Of a DNA stretch of 64,000 nt, positions 54,774 to 62,784 are shown piece after piece. The position numbers and the translations under genes were made by a program. Source of the stretch: Novosphingobium nitrogenifigens DSM 19370 (lineage in GTDB: Bacteria; Pseudomonadota; Alphaproteobacteria; Sphingomonadales; Sphingomonadaceae); the NCBI RefSeq assembly GCF_000192575.1, contig NZ_GL876927.1, positions 129,438-193,437 on the forward strand, in the 5' to 3' direction. The first letter of the stretch is position 1, and each line of letters starts with the position of its first letter. The notes under the pieces are model-generated. The model ran no database searches. It saw only the letters and a list, made by a program, of their open reading frames with translations, and was not told the DNA's origin.

Positions 54774-55607
54774 ATGGCCAAGCCCAAGGGGAAGGAACCG
54801 CCCCCGCCCATCATCGTCAAGAAGATCACCGTGGTGGCCGCCGGCCATCACGGCGGCGCGTGGAAAGTCGCCTATGCCGACTTCGTGACCGCGATGATGG
54901 CCTTCTTCCTGCTGATGTGGCTGCTGGGCGCGACCACCGAACGCCAGCGCAAGGGGATCGCCGACTATTTCACCCCCACTCTGGTCAAGACGCGCCAGGG
55001 CAGCGCCGGGTCCTATGGCTTGCTCGGCGGATCGTCGCTGACCGATGCCGACACCTACCAGTTCCGCGCCGGACAGACCGGCACCAAGACCCTGACCATC
55101 CCGCGCGATGCGACCGGCGGCGCCAAGGACGGCGGGTCCAAGGCCAAGCGGACTGCGGCCCTGCAGGAACGGCTGAAGCAGAAACTTCAGGCGAGCGAGC
55201 AGCTGCGCCAGCTGGCCAAGCAGGTCCACCTGACCATGACGCCCGACGGCATCCGGCTCGACCTGCTCGACGACGCGAATTTCTCGATGTTCCGTCTCGG
55301 CACCACGATCCTCACGCCTCAGGCGGTCGAGCTGATCCGGGCGATTGCCCAAAGCATCGCCCCGGACCAGAACGGGCTGACCGTGCGCGGCCACACCGAC
55401 AGCCTGCAATGGAAACCGGGGGACCCGGCGAACAACTGGTCGCTGTCGGCCGGACGCGCCGAAGCCACTCGCCAGGCCCTGCTCCGCTTCGGCGTTCCCG
55501 AAAAGCGGTTCCGCCGGATCGAAGGCGTCGCCGATCAGGAACCGCTGATTACCGACAACCCCGCCGACCCGCGCAACCGGCGCATGTCGATCCTGCTGAT
55601 GGACTGA
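54774..55607 (+). CDS. motB: Flagellar stator protein MotB
   Basis: 277 aa. N-terminal anchor with the proton-carrying Asp36 in WKVAYADFVTAMMAFFLLMW, then a linker and an OmpA-like peptidoglycan-binding domain (GLTVRGHTDSLQWKPGDPAN, NWSLSAGRAEATRQALLRFG). Complete and canonical. Last gene of the plus-strand flg-mot unit, convergent with the RTX gene. Confidence 0.97.
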   Translation: MAKPKGKEPPPPIIVKKITVVAAGHHGGAWKVAYADFVTAMMAFFLLMWLLGATTERQRKGIADYFTPTLVKTRQGSAGSYGLLGGSSLTDADTYQFRAGQTGTKTLTIPRDATGGAKDGGSKAKRTAALQERLKQKLQASEQLRQLAKQVHLTMTPDGIRLDLLDDANFSMFRLGTTILTPQAVELIRAIAQSIAPDQNGLTVRGHTDSLQWKPGDPANNWSLSAGRAEATRQALLRFGVPEKRFRRIEGVADQEPLITDNPADPRNRRMSILLMD

Positions 55608-55682
55608 TCGCGAGCGTCCCGGGCCTGAGAATGGCGGGCCTGAGAATGAATTGGGCTCAAAGGATGAAATCGCTCGCGATCA
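55605..55682. repeat. 12-bp inverted repeat with an inner tandem repeat at the motB/RTX junction
   Basis: TGATCGCGAGCG (55605-55616) and CGCTCGCGATCA (55671-55682) overlap the ends of the two converging genes. Between them GGGCCTGAGAATG occurs twice (55621 and 55636, period 15). Confidence 0.6.
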
Positions 55683-56667
55683 GGCGAGTGAGGTGATCGA
55701 CCATGATCGCGAAATCGGCGATGCCGTCCCCGTTCATATCGCCATAGACCACCGCGTTGCCGTTGCTGACGCCATAGCGCAGTTCGCCGGCGTGGTGGGT
55801 GAAGCCCGACGCACCGATAAACGAAAAGGCCTGATCCCCCGCTCGAGCAGGGTTGGCGTCGATCGCCGAGAGATCGATCCGGTCCCCCTGCGCGCGGCTG
55901 AAATCGGTGATGACATCCGCCTTGGTCGCCGTCGCACCGCCGAAATCGCCGGGCCTGAACGCGAAAGTATCCGCCCCCGGCCCTCCGGTCATGGTGTCCT
56001 TGTTCTCGCCGCCATAAAGGACATCGTTGCCGCTCCCGCCATAGAGCCGGTCGTTGCCCCAACCGCCATAGAGCGTGTCGGCCCCGTTGCCGCCGAACAG
56101 CTGGTCGGCGCCGTTCCCGCCGCGCAGGATGTCGGCCCCGTCATATCCCCTGATGATATCGGCCCCACCGGTCCCGAACAGGACATCCGGGCCCGCCGTT
56201 CCGACGATCGGCGCGATCACGACGCCGGGCATGACATAGGATGCCCCCTGCGCGAAGGGGAACGACTGGAACAGGTCGTTGGGCACATTGGTGCCGAGCA
56301 CGAAGAGATGCCCCAGCAAGGCCGAGGGCGTGGCCGCCTGCGCGGCAACCTGTGCCTCGGCGTAATCGGACAGCAGGATCCCCTCCGTCCCGAAACCGAT
56401 CACGTTGAGTGTCATCTGTCCCGCAACCGAATCGCCGACGACGAACGACAGGACCAGCGAATCGGCCAAGTCCCTGACCGAAGTCACCTTGCAGCTGATC
56501 CCGGCATATCCGTTGACTGCCGTCCCGATCGTGACGGTCGCGCCGGTCACGGTGTAGCCCGCAACTCCAGTCGTGATCGCATTGGCGCCCGCTGCGGCAA
56601 AAGCGTTCCCGGCAAAGGTCAGGCCCACAAGAACGTCGAGCTTGCCCGTCGAAACGCTGGCAGTCAC
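55657..56667 (-). CDS. RTX-type calcium-binding repeat protein
   Basis: 336 aa from the GTG at 56667, which follows GGGAGG. The N-terminal 150 residues have no recognised domain. About eight RTX nonapeptides (GGxGxDxLx, such as GGNGADQLF, GGSGNDVLY) lie near residues 160-235. The C-terminal part (DVITDFSRAQGDRIDLSAID ... VYGDMNGDGIADFAIMV) is the serralysin-like C-terminal type used as an uncleaved type I secretion signal. Probably secreted and folded by Ca2+. Lies between motB and the flagellins; no type I secretion genes are adjacent. Function unknown. Confidence 0.82.
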   Translation of the reverse strand: MTASVSTGKLDVLVGLTFAGNAFAAAGANAITTGVAGYTVTGATVTIGTAVNGYAGISCKVTSVRDLADSLVLSFVVGDSVAGQMTLNVIGFGTEGILLSDYAEAQVAAQAATPSALLGHLFVLGTNVPNDLFQSFPFAQGASYVMPGVVIAPIVGTAGPDVLFGTGGADIIRGYDGADILRGGNGADQLFGGNGADTLYGGWGNDRLYGGSGNDVLYGGENKDTMTGGPGADTFAFRPGDFGGATATKADVITDFSRAQGDRIDLSAIDANPARAGDQAFSFIGASGFTHHAGELRYGVSNGNAVVYGDMNGDGIADFAIMVDHLTRLIASDFIL

Positions 56668-56790
56668 TCCCCTGGCCCTCCCCGCAGTGTTCCGCCGCCC
56701 GGAAGTTTGTAGGGACTCGCCCGCGCCCGCAAAGGCCCCGATCGCGCCAATTTGGCGTGATCGTCCTGGCGCCCGCGATTTCCGATCCCC

Positions 56791-56832
56791 CAAAACGAGG
56801 CACGCCCGGCGATCCTTGCGGATTGCCGGGCG
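56791..56832 (-). terminator. Terminator of flagellin gene 1
   Basis: On the minus strand the stem CGCCCGGC/GCCGGGCG (56825-56832 and 56803-56810) with an inner ATCC/GGAT pair is followed after 7 nt by TTTT. A second hairpin (about 56842-56878) lies between it and the stop. Confidence 0.65.
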
Positions 56833-56894
56833 CGGGAACCGCCGACCGGGGCGCGTGGTGGAGACACACGCCCGGTCGGGCCGGTGTTTCCCCC

Positions 56895-57776
56895 TTAACG
56901 GAGCAGCGAGAGAACGTTCTGCTGGCTCTGGTTGGCCTGGGCGATCATCGCGCTCGAAGCCTGCGAGAGGATCTGCGCCTTGGCAAGCTGCGTGGTCGTC
57001 GACGAATAGTCGGTGTCCTGAATGCGGCTGCGGGCGCTCGAGAGGTTGGTGATGTTGTCGTTCAGGTTGTTCACGACCGAAGTCAGACGGTTCTGACCCG
57101 CACCCAGCGTCGCCTGGGTCGCGTTCACTTCGGCAAGCGCCTTGTCGACATTGGTGATCGTCGTGGTCGCATTGGCCTGGCTCGACACGTCGAGCGCCTG
57201 CGTCGTCGACGTAGCGTTGTAGGTCGTGTCGGTGCCGCCGAAGAGGTTGGCACCGCTGAACGCCTTGCTGACGATGGCGACCGTGTCGGTGGTATTGGCG
57301 CCGGTCTGGATCGTGAACGACTTGTCGTCCGCACCGGTAGCCGAAGCCGTGCCCGAAGCCACGTTGAACACGGCGTTGCCGTTGAACTTCGTGTTGCTCA
57401 GGATGTCGCTGATCTGCTGGTTGAGGTTGGTCACTTCCGACTGCATCGAGGTACGGTCGGAGTTCTGGTAGGTGCCCGAGCTCGACTGCACGGCCAGCTG
57501 ACGAACACGCTGGAGCATGTTGGTCACTTCGTTGAGCGCGCCACCGGCGGTCTGGGCCAGCGAGATGCCGTCGTTGGCGTTCGAGACGCCCTGCTGCATG
57601 CCGTTGATCTGCGACGTCATCGAGTTGCTGATGGCAAGACCGGCAGCATCGTCGGCGGCGCTGTTGATACGCTTGCCGGTCGACAGGCGCTGCATTGCGG
57701 TCGAGGTCATGGAAGAGGCCGAGTTCGAAGCATTCGCTGCCTGCAGTGCAGAGATGTTCGTGTTGATAACAGTCAT
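56895..57776 (-). CDS. Flagellin (paralogue 1)
   Basis: 293 aa. Conserved D0/D1 N-terminus (INTNISALQAANASNSASSM, RLSTGKRINSAADDAAGLAI) and C-terminus (RLTSVVNNLNDNITNLSSAR, AKAQILSQASSAMIAQANQS). The middle is short, so D2/D3 domains are absent. Nearly identical to the other flagellin at both ends; differences cluster in residues 135-210. Upstream lie two palindromes and a sigma-28-like element. No flaF or flbT gene is adjacent. Confidence 0.97.
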   Translation of the reverse strand: MTVINTNISALQAANASNSASSMTSTAMQRLSTGKRINSAADDAAGLAISNSMTSQINGMQQGVSNANDGISLAQTAGGALNEVTNMLQRVRQLAVQSSSGTYQNSDRTSMQSEVTNLNQQISDILSNTKFNGNAVFNVASGTASATGADDKSFTIQTGANTTDTVAIVSKAFSGANLFGGTDTTYNATSTTQALDVSSQANATTTITNVDKALAEVNATQATLGAGQNRLTSVVNNLNDNITNLSSARSRIQDTDYSSTTTQLAKAQILSQASSAMIAQANQSQQNVLSLLR

Positions 57777-57852
57777 CGTGTGGTCTCCAGGGTAAACGGG
57801 TTTACCGAATGGATTGTCCGACCGGTTCGGAGCGATCGGACCTCCGAAGACT

Positions 57853-57904
57853 AAACCGGCAAATCCTTGCCGGTTTTAAGGCTGGAGCGGCAAATTTTTG
57901 CCGG
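57853..57904 (-). promoter_or_regulatory. Flagellin 1 control region: tandem palindromes and sigma-28-like element
   Basis: Palindromes CCGGCA-N6-TGCCGG at 57856-57873 and GCGGCA-N6-TGCCGG at 57887-57904, centres 31 bp apart. On the minus strand TTAAA-N14-GCCGGTTT (57879 to 57853) encloses the proximal palindrome. The -10-like box is 77 nt upstream of the start codon. Confidence 0.6.
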
Positions 57905-58109
57905 TTGCCGCACGTTCACTGTCATTCGAATTTTTACGTTTTATCAATGAATTGAAAGCCGACGATGAACGCAAAGAGGCCGCGATTGCCCCCATGAGGG
58001 CAATCGCGGCAGGTTCATCATGAACGGCATCATGCCAGGACGATACCCCGGCATAAAAAGGAGCCCCGCAACCCGGTGGAGACGGGTGCGGGGCAAGGGT
58101 GCAAGAGCC

Positions 58110-58148
58110 CTTTTCGCGAAATTCCTGGCCAGTAAATTTCGCGAAAAG
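58110..58148. terminator. AT-rich 14-bp inverted repeat, possible terminator
   Basis: CTTTTCGCGAAATT and AATTTCGCGAAAAG flank an 11-nt loop. Both directions end in a T4 run, so it could stop transcripts from flagellin 2. Confidence 0.5.
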
Positions 58149-58242
58149 TGCGGCCCCGGCCCGCTCCCCCGCCCGACCGGACGCGCGTTTGCGCATGCCT
58201 GAGCGGGAGAGGGGGCCGATGTCGCAATATGGAATTGTCCCA

Positions 58243-58275
58243 ACCCGGAATTTCGGATCTGCCGAAATTCCGGGT
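58243..58275 (-). terminator. 14-bp perfect hairpin after flagellin 2
   Basis: ACCCGGAATTTCGG pairs with CCGAAATTCCGGGT over a 5-nt loop, directly after the flagellin 2 stop. It lacks a T tract; it may protect the mRNA 3' end or terminate with the downstream hairpin. Confidence 0.5.
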
Positions 58276-58290
58276 CGAACGTAGGAGAGC

Positions 58291-59166
58291 TTACTTCAGC
58301 AGCGAGAGAACGTTCTGCTGGCTCTGGTTGGCCTGGGCGATCATCGCGCTCGAAGCCTGCGAGAGGATCTGCGCCTTGGCAAGCTGCGTGGTCGTCGCCG
58401 AATAGTCGGTGTCCTGAATGCGGCTGCGGGCGCTCGAAAGGTTGGTGATGTTGTCGTTCAGGTTGTTCACCACCGACGTCAGACGGTTCTGACCCGCACC
58501 CAGCGTCGCCTGGGTCGCGTTCACTTCGGCAAGGGCATTGTCGACATTGGTCAGCGTCGTGGTCGCATTGGCCTGGGTCGAAACGTCGAGCGCCTGTGTT
58601 GCCGCAGCCGAGTTATACGACGTGTCGGTGGCGTCGAAGAGGTTGGAACTGCTGAACGCCTTGCTGACGATGGCGACCGTGTCGGTGGCATTGGCGCCGG
58701 TCTGGATCGTGAACGACTTGTCGTCCGCGCTGGTTGCCGTGCCCGCAGCCACGTTGAACACCTTGTTTCCGTTGAAGGTGGTGTTGTTGAGGATGTCACT
58801 GATCTGCTGGGTCAGGTTGGTCACTTCCGACTGCATCGAGGTACGGTCGGAGTTCTGGTAAGTGCCCGAGCTCGACTGCACGGCCAACTGGCGGACGCGC
58901 TGGAGCATGTTGGTCACTTCGTTGAGCGCGCCACCGGCGGTCTGGGCCAGCGAGATGCCGTCGTTGGCATTCGAGACGCCCTGCTGCATGCCGTTGATCT
59001 GCGAGGTCATCGAGTTGGTGATGGCAAGACCGGCAGCATCGTCGGCGGCGCTGTTGATGCGCTTGCCGGTCGACAGGCGCTGCATCGCGGTCGAGGTCAT
59101 CGAAGCCGCCGAGTTCGAAGCGTTGGCAGCCTGGATCGCCGAGATGTTGGTGTTGATGACGGTCAT
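58291..59166 (-). CDS. Flagellin (paralogue 2)
   Basis: 291 aa. Same D0/D1 layout as flagellin 1 and near identical at both termini, with differences in the central 130-210 region (TSADDKSFTIQTGANATDTV, SSSNLFDATDTSYNSAAA). Likely a tandem duplication. Its promoter region has the same palindrome pair and the same distance to the start as flagellin 1, so both should be co-regulated. Confidence 0.97.
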   Translation of the reverse strand: MTVINTNISAIQAANASNSAASMTSTAMQRLSTGKRINSAADDAAGLAITNSMTSQINGMQQGVSNANDGISLAQTAGGALNEVTNMLQRVRQLAVQSSSGTYQNSDRTSMQSEVTNLTQQISDILNNTTFNGNKVFNVAAGTATSADDKSFTIQTGANATDTVAIVSKAFSSSNLFDATDTSYNSAAATQALDVSTQANATTTLTNVDNALAEVNATQATLGAGQNRLTSVVNNLNDNITNLSSARSRIQDTDYSATTTQLAKAQILSQASSAMIAQANQSQQNVLSLLK

Positions 59167-59241
59167 GATGATTCTCCGGGGTTAAGTGCCGTTTTTCGTA
59201 GAAGTCCGCGGTCGTTTGGGTTGTCGCGGTGTCTGCGGCAA

Positions 59242-59294
59242 AGACCGGCAAAACGCTGCCGGGTTTAACCCCCCTCCCGGCGATAAATTGCCGG
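59242..59294 (-). promoter_or_regulatory. Flagellin 2 control region: tandem palindromes and sigma-28-like element
   Basis: CCGGCA-N6-TGCCGG at 59245-59262 and CCGGCG-N6-TGCCGG at 59277-59294, centres 32 bp apart. On the minus strand TTAAA-N14-GCCGGTCT (59268 to 59242) encloses the proximal copy; its -10-like box is 76 nt upstream of the start. The region also faces the divergent activator gene. Confidence 0.6.
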
Positions 59295-59328
59295 TTCTAC
59301 GTACTTTCCCTGCGAAGAATCCCGCCCC

Positions 59329-59386
59329 TTAAATTACCGGACCCTTTGTCGTTTTCGCGAGAAAACCCGCCCGTCAGCATGGTTAA
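59329..59386 (+). promoter_or_regulatory. Candidate promoter region of the sigma-54 activator gene
   Basis: TTAAA-N14-GTCGTTTT (59329-59355) resembles the flagellin and flgM elements. ATGGTTAA at 59379-59386 is the complement of TTAACCAT, a CtrA half-site-like octamer. Both are single short matches and only suggestive. Confidence 0.3.
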
Positions 59387-59401
59387 GACGGGGCAAGATA
59401 A

Positions 59402-60730
59402 ATGAGTCGGGAACGCAACAGATCAGGGGTTTCGGAAAGTCCCAGAATTTCCGAAGGAGCCAAGGCGTCGCACATGCCGCTGGTGCAGCGTGCCAATGCC
59501 GTGCTCGGAACGATCGAACCGGCTCGCCCGGTCTTCCTTCTCGACCGGTCCGAACCGCTTCCCTCCGCCACAACACTTGGACGCACGGTACAATTGGCGC
59601 GGGCCGATCATGCCTCCGGAGAGCGCAGCTCGATCGTTCGCGGTCCGAGCGGGCGCCACCTCCTGACTTACGACGATGGGGGCAGCGAAGGGGCGCTCGC
59701 CGCACTGATCGCCTGCGTCCAGCCGGCAGGCAGCCCGGTGGCGGCAGATCCGGAAACGCTTTCGGTGCTGGCACTGGCCGAGCGAATCGCGGCAAGCGAC
59801 ATCCCGGTGCTGATCAACGGCCCGACCGGAACCGGCAAGGAAGTGCTCAGCCGCTTCATCCACGACCGTTCCGCCCGCGCCGACAAGCCCTTCATCGCGA
59901 TCAATTGCGCCGCCATGCCCGAGGCGATGCTCGAAGCCATGCTGTTCGGCCACCAGAAGGGCGCCTTCACCGGTGCCAATGCGGCGGGCGAAGGGTTCTT
60001 CCGCGCTGCCGACGGGGGTACACTCCTGCTCGACGAGATCGCCGAGATGCCGCTTCCGCTGCAGGCCAAGCTGCTGCGCGCGCTTCAGGAAAAGGAAGTC
60101 GTTCCTCTGGGGGCCACGCATCCGGTCAAGGTGGACGTGCGGATCATCGCCTGCGCCAACCGCGATCTTCCCCTCGAAGTCGACGAAGGCCGCTTCCGCG
60201 CCGACCTCTATTACCGCCTCAACGTGTTCCCGCTGATGCTGCGTCCGCTGTGCGAACGGCCCGACGACATCGCCCCGCTCGCCTTCGCCATGGTGCTGCG
60301 CCACGTCGCACCGGGCATGACAATTCCCTGGATCGGCGAAGCGGCGCTCTCGATGCTGTCGGCCCATTCCTGGCCGGGCAATGTCCGCGAACTGGAAAAC
60401 GTCGTGCGCCGGGCCCTGCTTCTGGCCGGGGATGCCGGAGAGATCGGGCCTCAGCACATCGTGTTCGACCGTCCGGTCCGGGTCGCGGGCGAAACCGCGC
60501 CGACCGATCCCGTGCTTGGCGCCAGCCTTGCCGGCAACGGCCATGCCAACGGCAAGCTGTCGAACATCGTGCAGTTGTCGGAAGCCCGCGTGATCCTGGC
60601 AACGCTCGAAGCCTGCGGCGGCAATCGCCTGGCTGCAGCCCGCCAGCTCGGGATCAGCGAACGCACCTTGCGCTATCGCCTCGCTTCGTTCCGCGAAGCC
60701 GGCATCGCCGTTGCGGGAGGTCGTAGATGA
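59402..60730 (+). CDS. Sigma-54-dependent flagellar transcriptional activator (FlbD/FleQ class)
   Basis: 442 aa. The N-terminal 115 residues have no phosphorylation-type receiver. The AAA+ domain has Walker A INGPTGTGKEVL (about 137-148), the sigma-54 contact GAFTGA (187-192), Walker B GGTLLLDEIAEM and the Arg-finger region. A Fis-type HTH ends the protein (ILATLEACGGNRLAAARQLG, ISERTLRYRL). It should open the sigma-54 promoters at 42599 and 45571 and bind the paired palindromes. Overlaps fliE by 4 bp. Confidence 0.9.
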   Translation: MSRERNRSGVSESPRISEGAKASHMPLVQRANAVLGTIEPARPVFLLDRSEPLPSATTLGRTVQLARADHASGERSSIVRGPSGRHLLTYDDGGSEGALAALIACVQPAGSPVAADPETLSVLALAERIAASDIPVLINGPTGTGKEVLSRFIHDRSARADKPFIAINCAAMPEAMLEAMLFGHQKGAFTGANAAGEGFFRAADGGTLLLDEIAEMPLPLQAKLLRALQEKEVVPLGATHPVKVDVRIIACANRDLPLEVDEGRFRADLYYRLNVFPLMLRPLCERPDDIAPLAFAMVLRHVAPGMTIPWIGEAALSMLSAHSWPGNVRELENVVRRALLLAGDAGEIGPQHIVFDRPVRVAGETAPTDPVLGASLAGNGHANGKLSNIVQLSEARVILATLEACGGNRLAAARQLGISERTLRYRLASFREAGIAVAGGRR

Positions 60731-61092
60731 GCTCGATCCCCGGCATCGGCAGCGCCTCAGGGGTCCAGCAGATCCTTGCCCTGCGCCAGCAGATCATCGA
60801 CCGCTCGCAATTGCTGCAACAAGTGCGCAGCAGCGACGCGACCACCACCGCCAGCACCAGCGACGCCCCGGCAGGATCGTTCACCGATGCGCTCAAGACT
60901 GCGCTCGACACGGTGAACCGCACCGACGCCAAGGCCGACGCCGTGACCGAAGCCTATGAAAAGGGCGAAGTGACCGACGTCGCGCAGGTCATGCTGGCCC
61001 GTCAGGAATCGGGCGTCGCTTTCGAAGCGACACTGCAAGTCCGCAACAAATTGCTGTCCGCCTATCAGGACATCATGAAGCTGGGCGTCTAA
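60727..61092 (+). CDS. fliE: Flagellar hook-basal body complex protein FliE
   Basis: 121 aa. The C-terminal half is typical (YEKGEVTDVAQVMLARQESG, VAFEATLQVRNKLLSAYQDI, MKLGV); the N-terminal part is Ser/Thr-rich. It joins the MS-ring to the rod. The start overlaps the activator stop (ATGA), coupling their translation. Confidence 0.93.
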   Translation: MSSIPGIGSASGVQQILALRQQIIDRSQLLQQVRSSDATTTASTSDAPAGSFTDALKTALDTVNRTDAKADAVTEAYEKGEVTDVAQVMLARQESGVAFEATLQVRNKLLSAYQDIMKLGV

Positions 61093-61098
61093 TCCGCC

Positions 61099-62784
61099 AT
61101 GGCAGACCTTGTTCCCGCACTCGCCGGCGAGCCGCGACCATCGTTGCTCGCCCCCCTCACCGACCCATCGGGCGGCAGCCTGCCTGCCCGCCTCGGTCAA
61201 TTCGCTTCCCAGGCGCCCGTTCGCCGCGCCTTGCCCTGGTTCGCCGGGGTCGCGGCGGTCGGCATGGCCGGATTGCTGTGGCTCGAAATGGCCCCGGCAC
61301 CCCAGCGCGTCCTCTATACCGATCTCAACGACAGCGAACGCGCGCAAGTCACCGCCGCGCTCGACAAGGCGGCGATCCGGTACACGATCAACAACCAGAC
61401 CGGCGCAGTCACCGTCGGCGAGGACGATCTCTACAAGGCCCGCATGGTCGCGGCTGCCGACGGCGCGCTTGCCACGCCCGAAACCGGCGAACAGATGATC
61501 GACAAGCTGCCGATGGGGGCCAGCCGCACGGTCGAGGGCCAGCGTCTCCAGGCCGCGCGCGAACGCGAGCTGGAACTGACGATCATGCAGATCGAAGGGG
61601 TGGAAGCCGTGCGCGTCCATCTCGCCGAGCCGGAAAAGTCGGTCTTCGTCCGCGACAACGCCCCCGCGACCGCGTCGGTCATGGTCAAGCTGGCCAAGGG
61701 GCGCCAGTTGTCCGACAGCCAGGTGACCGCGATCGTCAATCTTGTCGCCGGATCGGTAGCGGGCCTGTCAGTCGATGCAGTCAAGGTGATCGACCAGCAG
61801 GGCCATTTGCTGTCGAGCGGACGTCCGGGGGACGATGACCGCATCGAAATGCAGGCGCGTCTTGAGGACAAGCTGCGCCAGCAGGTCGAGACGCTGCTCA
61901 CCCCCATGCTGGGCACGGGCAATTTCTCAAGCGAAATCCAGGTCGATCTCGACATGGACCAGCAGACCAGCGCGCGCGAAAGCTATGACAAGCAGGGCGT
62001 CGTGCGGTCCGAAACCCAGACCGCCTCGCAAACGACCGGCAACGGCGCGCCTGTCGGGGTTCCGGGCGTGCTTTCCAACACGCCCCCGCCCCAGACGCAG
62101 CCTTCGCCGGGCGCGCCTACGGCCAATACCACGCCCGCGTCGCCTCCCGCGCCGAGCCCGACCAGCAGCGACACCTCCTCGACCCGCAATTACGAACTGG
62201 GTCGCGAAGTCGCCGTCACCAATGCTTCGCCGGGCAAGGTCCGCCGCCTGTCGGTCGCCGTCGCGCTGAGCGGGGCGGCCATGGCCAAGGCCAAGCCGGG
62301 CGAGATCGACCAGATCAAGCAACTGGTCAGCGCCGCCGTCGGAGCCGACCCCACGCGTGGCGACCAGGTCACCGTCGTCGTCCGCAATTTCCAGCCGACC
62401 ACCGTCGAACAGCCCAAGTTCTGGGAAACGCCGTGGTTCGCGATGATGGTCCGCAACGGCGTCGCACTGCTGGCGGTCCTGCTCACGCTGTTGCTGGGCG
62501 TCCGTCCGCTGATCAAGGCCTTGCGCCGCGATCATCGCGGCGCGGCCAAAATCGAAAGTGACGAGAGCGAGGACAGCGAGACAGCCGAAGCCGAAGACAG
62601 CGAACCCGAACCCGATCGCCCCGAACTGATCCCGGCGCAGAATCCCGACACCGGGGTCGTCGATCCCGAATTGCTCGGACGTCAGGTCGGACTGGCCCAG
62701 AGGCTGGTCCGCGAACGCCCTGAAACGGCCGTCGCCGTCCTGCGCCAGATGCTCAAGGACCCTCAAGCGGAGCCAAGCCGATGA
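61099..62784 (+). CDS. fliF: Flagellar M-ring protein FliF
   Basis: 561 aa. Two transmembrane helices (about 43-63 and 450-475) flank the periplasmic ring-building domains (RVLYTDLNDSERAQVTAALD, VRVHLAEPEKSVFVRDNAPA, ATASVMVKLAKGRQLSDSQV). A Pro/Thr/Ser-rich loop lies about 320-360. The C-terminal tail (LLGRQVGLAQRLVRERPETA) binds FliG. Stop overlaps fliG by 4 bp. Confidence 0.97.
   Translation: MADLVPALAGEPRPSLLAPLTDPSGGSLPARLGQFASQAPVRRALPWFAGVAAVGMAGLLWLEMAPAPQRVLYTDLNDSERAQVTAALDKAAIRYTINNQTGAVTVGEDDLYKARMVAAADGALATPETGEQMIDKLPMGASRTVEGQRLQAARERELELTIMQIEGVEAVRVHLAEPEKSVFVRDNAPATASVMVKLAKGRQLSDSQVTAIVNLVAGSVAGLSVDAVKVIDQQGHLLSSGRPGDDDRIEMQARLEDKLRQQVETLLTPMLGTGNFSSEIQVDLDMDQQTSARESYDKQGVVRSETQTASQTTGNGAPVGVPGVLSNTPPPQTQPSPGAPTANTTPASPPAPSPTSSDTSSTRNYELGREVAVTNASPGKVRRLSVAVALSGAAMAKAKPGEIDQIKQLVSAAVGADPTRGDQVTVVVRNFQPTTVEQPKFWETPWFAMMVRNGVALLAVLLTLLLGVRPLIKALRRDHRGAAKIESDESEDSETAEAEDSEPEPDRPELIPAQNPDTGVVDPELLGRQVGLAQRLVRERPETAVAVLRQMLKDPQAEPSR

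Larger units (their letters stand above)
57905..58290. other. Hairpin-rich spacer between the flagellin genes
   Basis: Part of a 514-bp gap. It carries four hairpins: 57979-58010 (12-bp perfect stem), 58063-58094 (12-bp stem, one bulge), 58110-58148 (14-bp perfect stem) and 58243-58275 (14-bp perfect stem). The last is 15 nt past the flagellin 2 stop. No open reading frame with protein-like composition is seen. Confidence 0.6.

Noticed and set aside
60699..60715. CCGGCATCGCCGTTGCG resembling a sigma-54 promoter before fliE
   Set aside because: The -12 element would be about 13 nt from the fliE ATG, leaving almost no leader, and fliE is already coupled to the activator gene.
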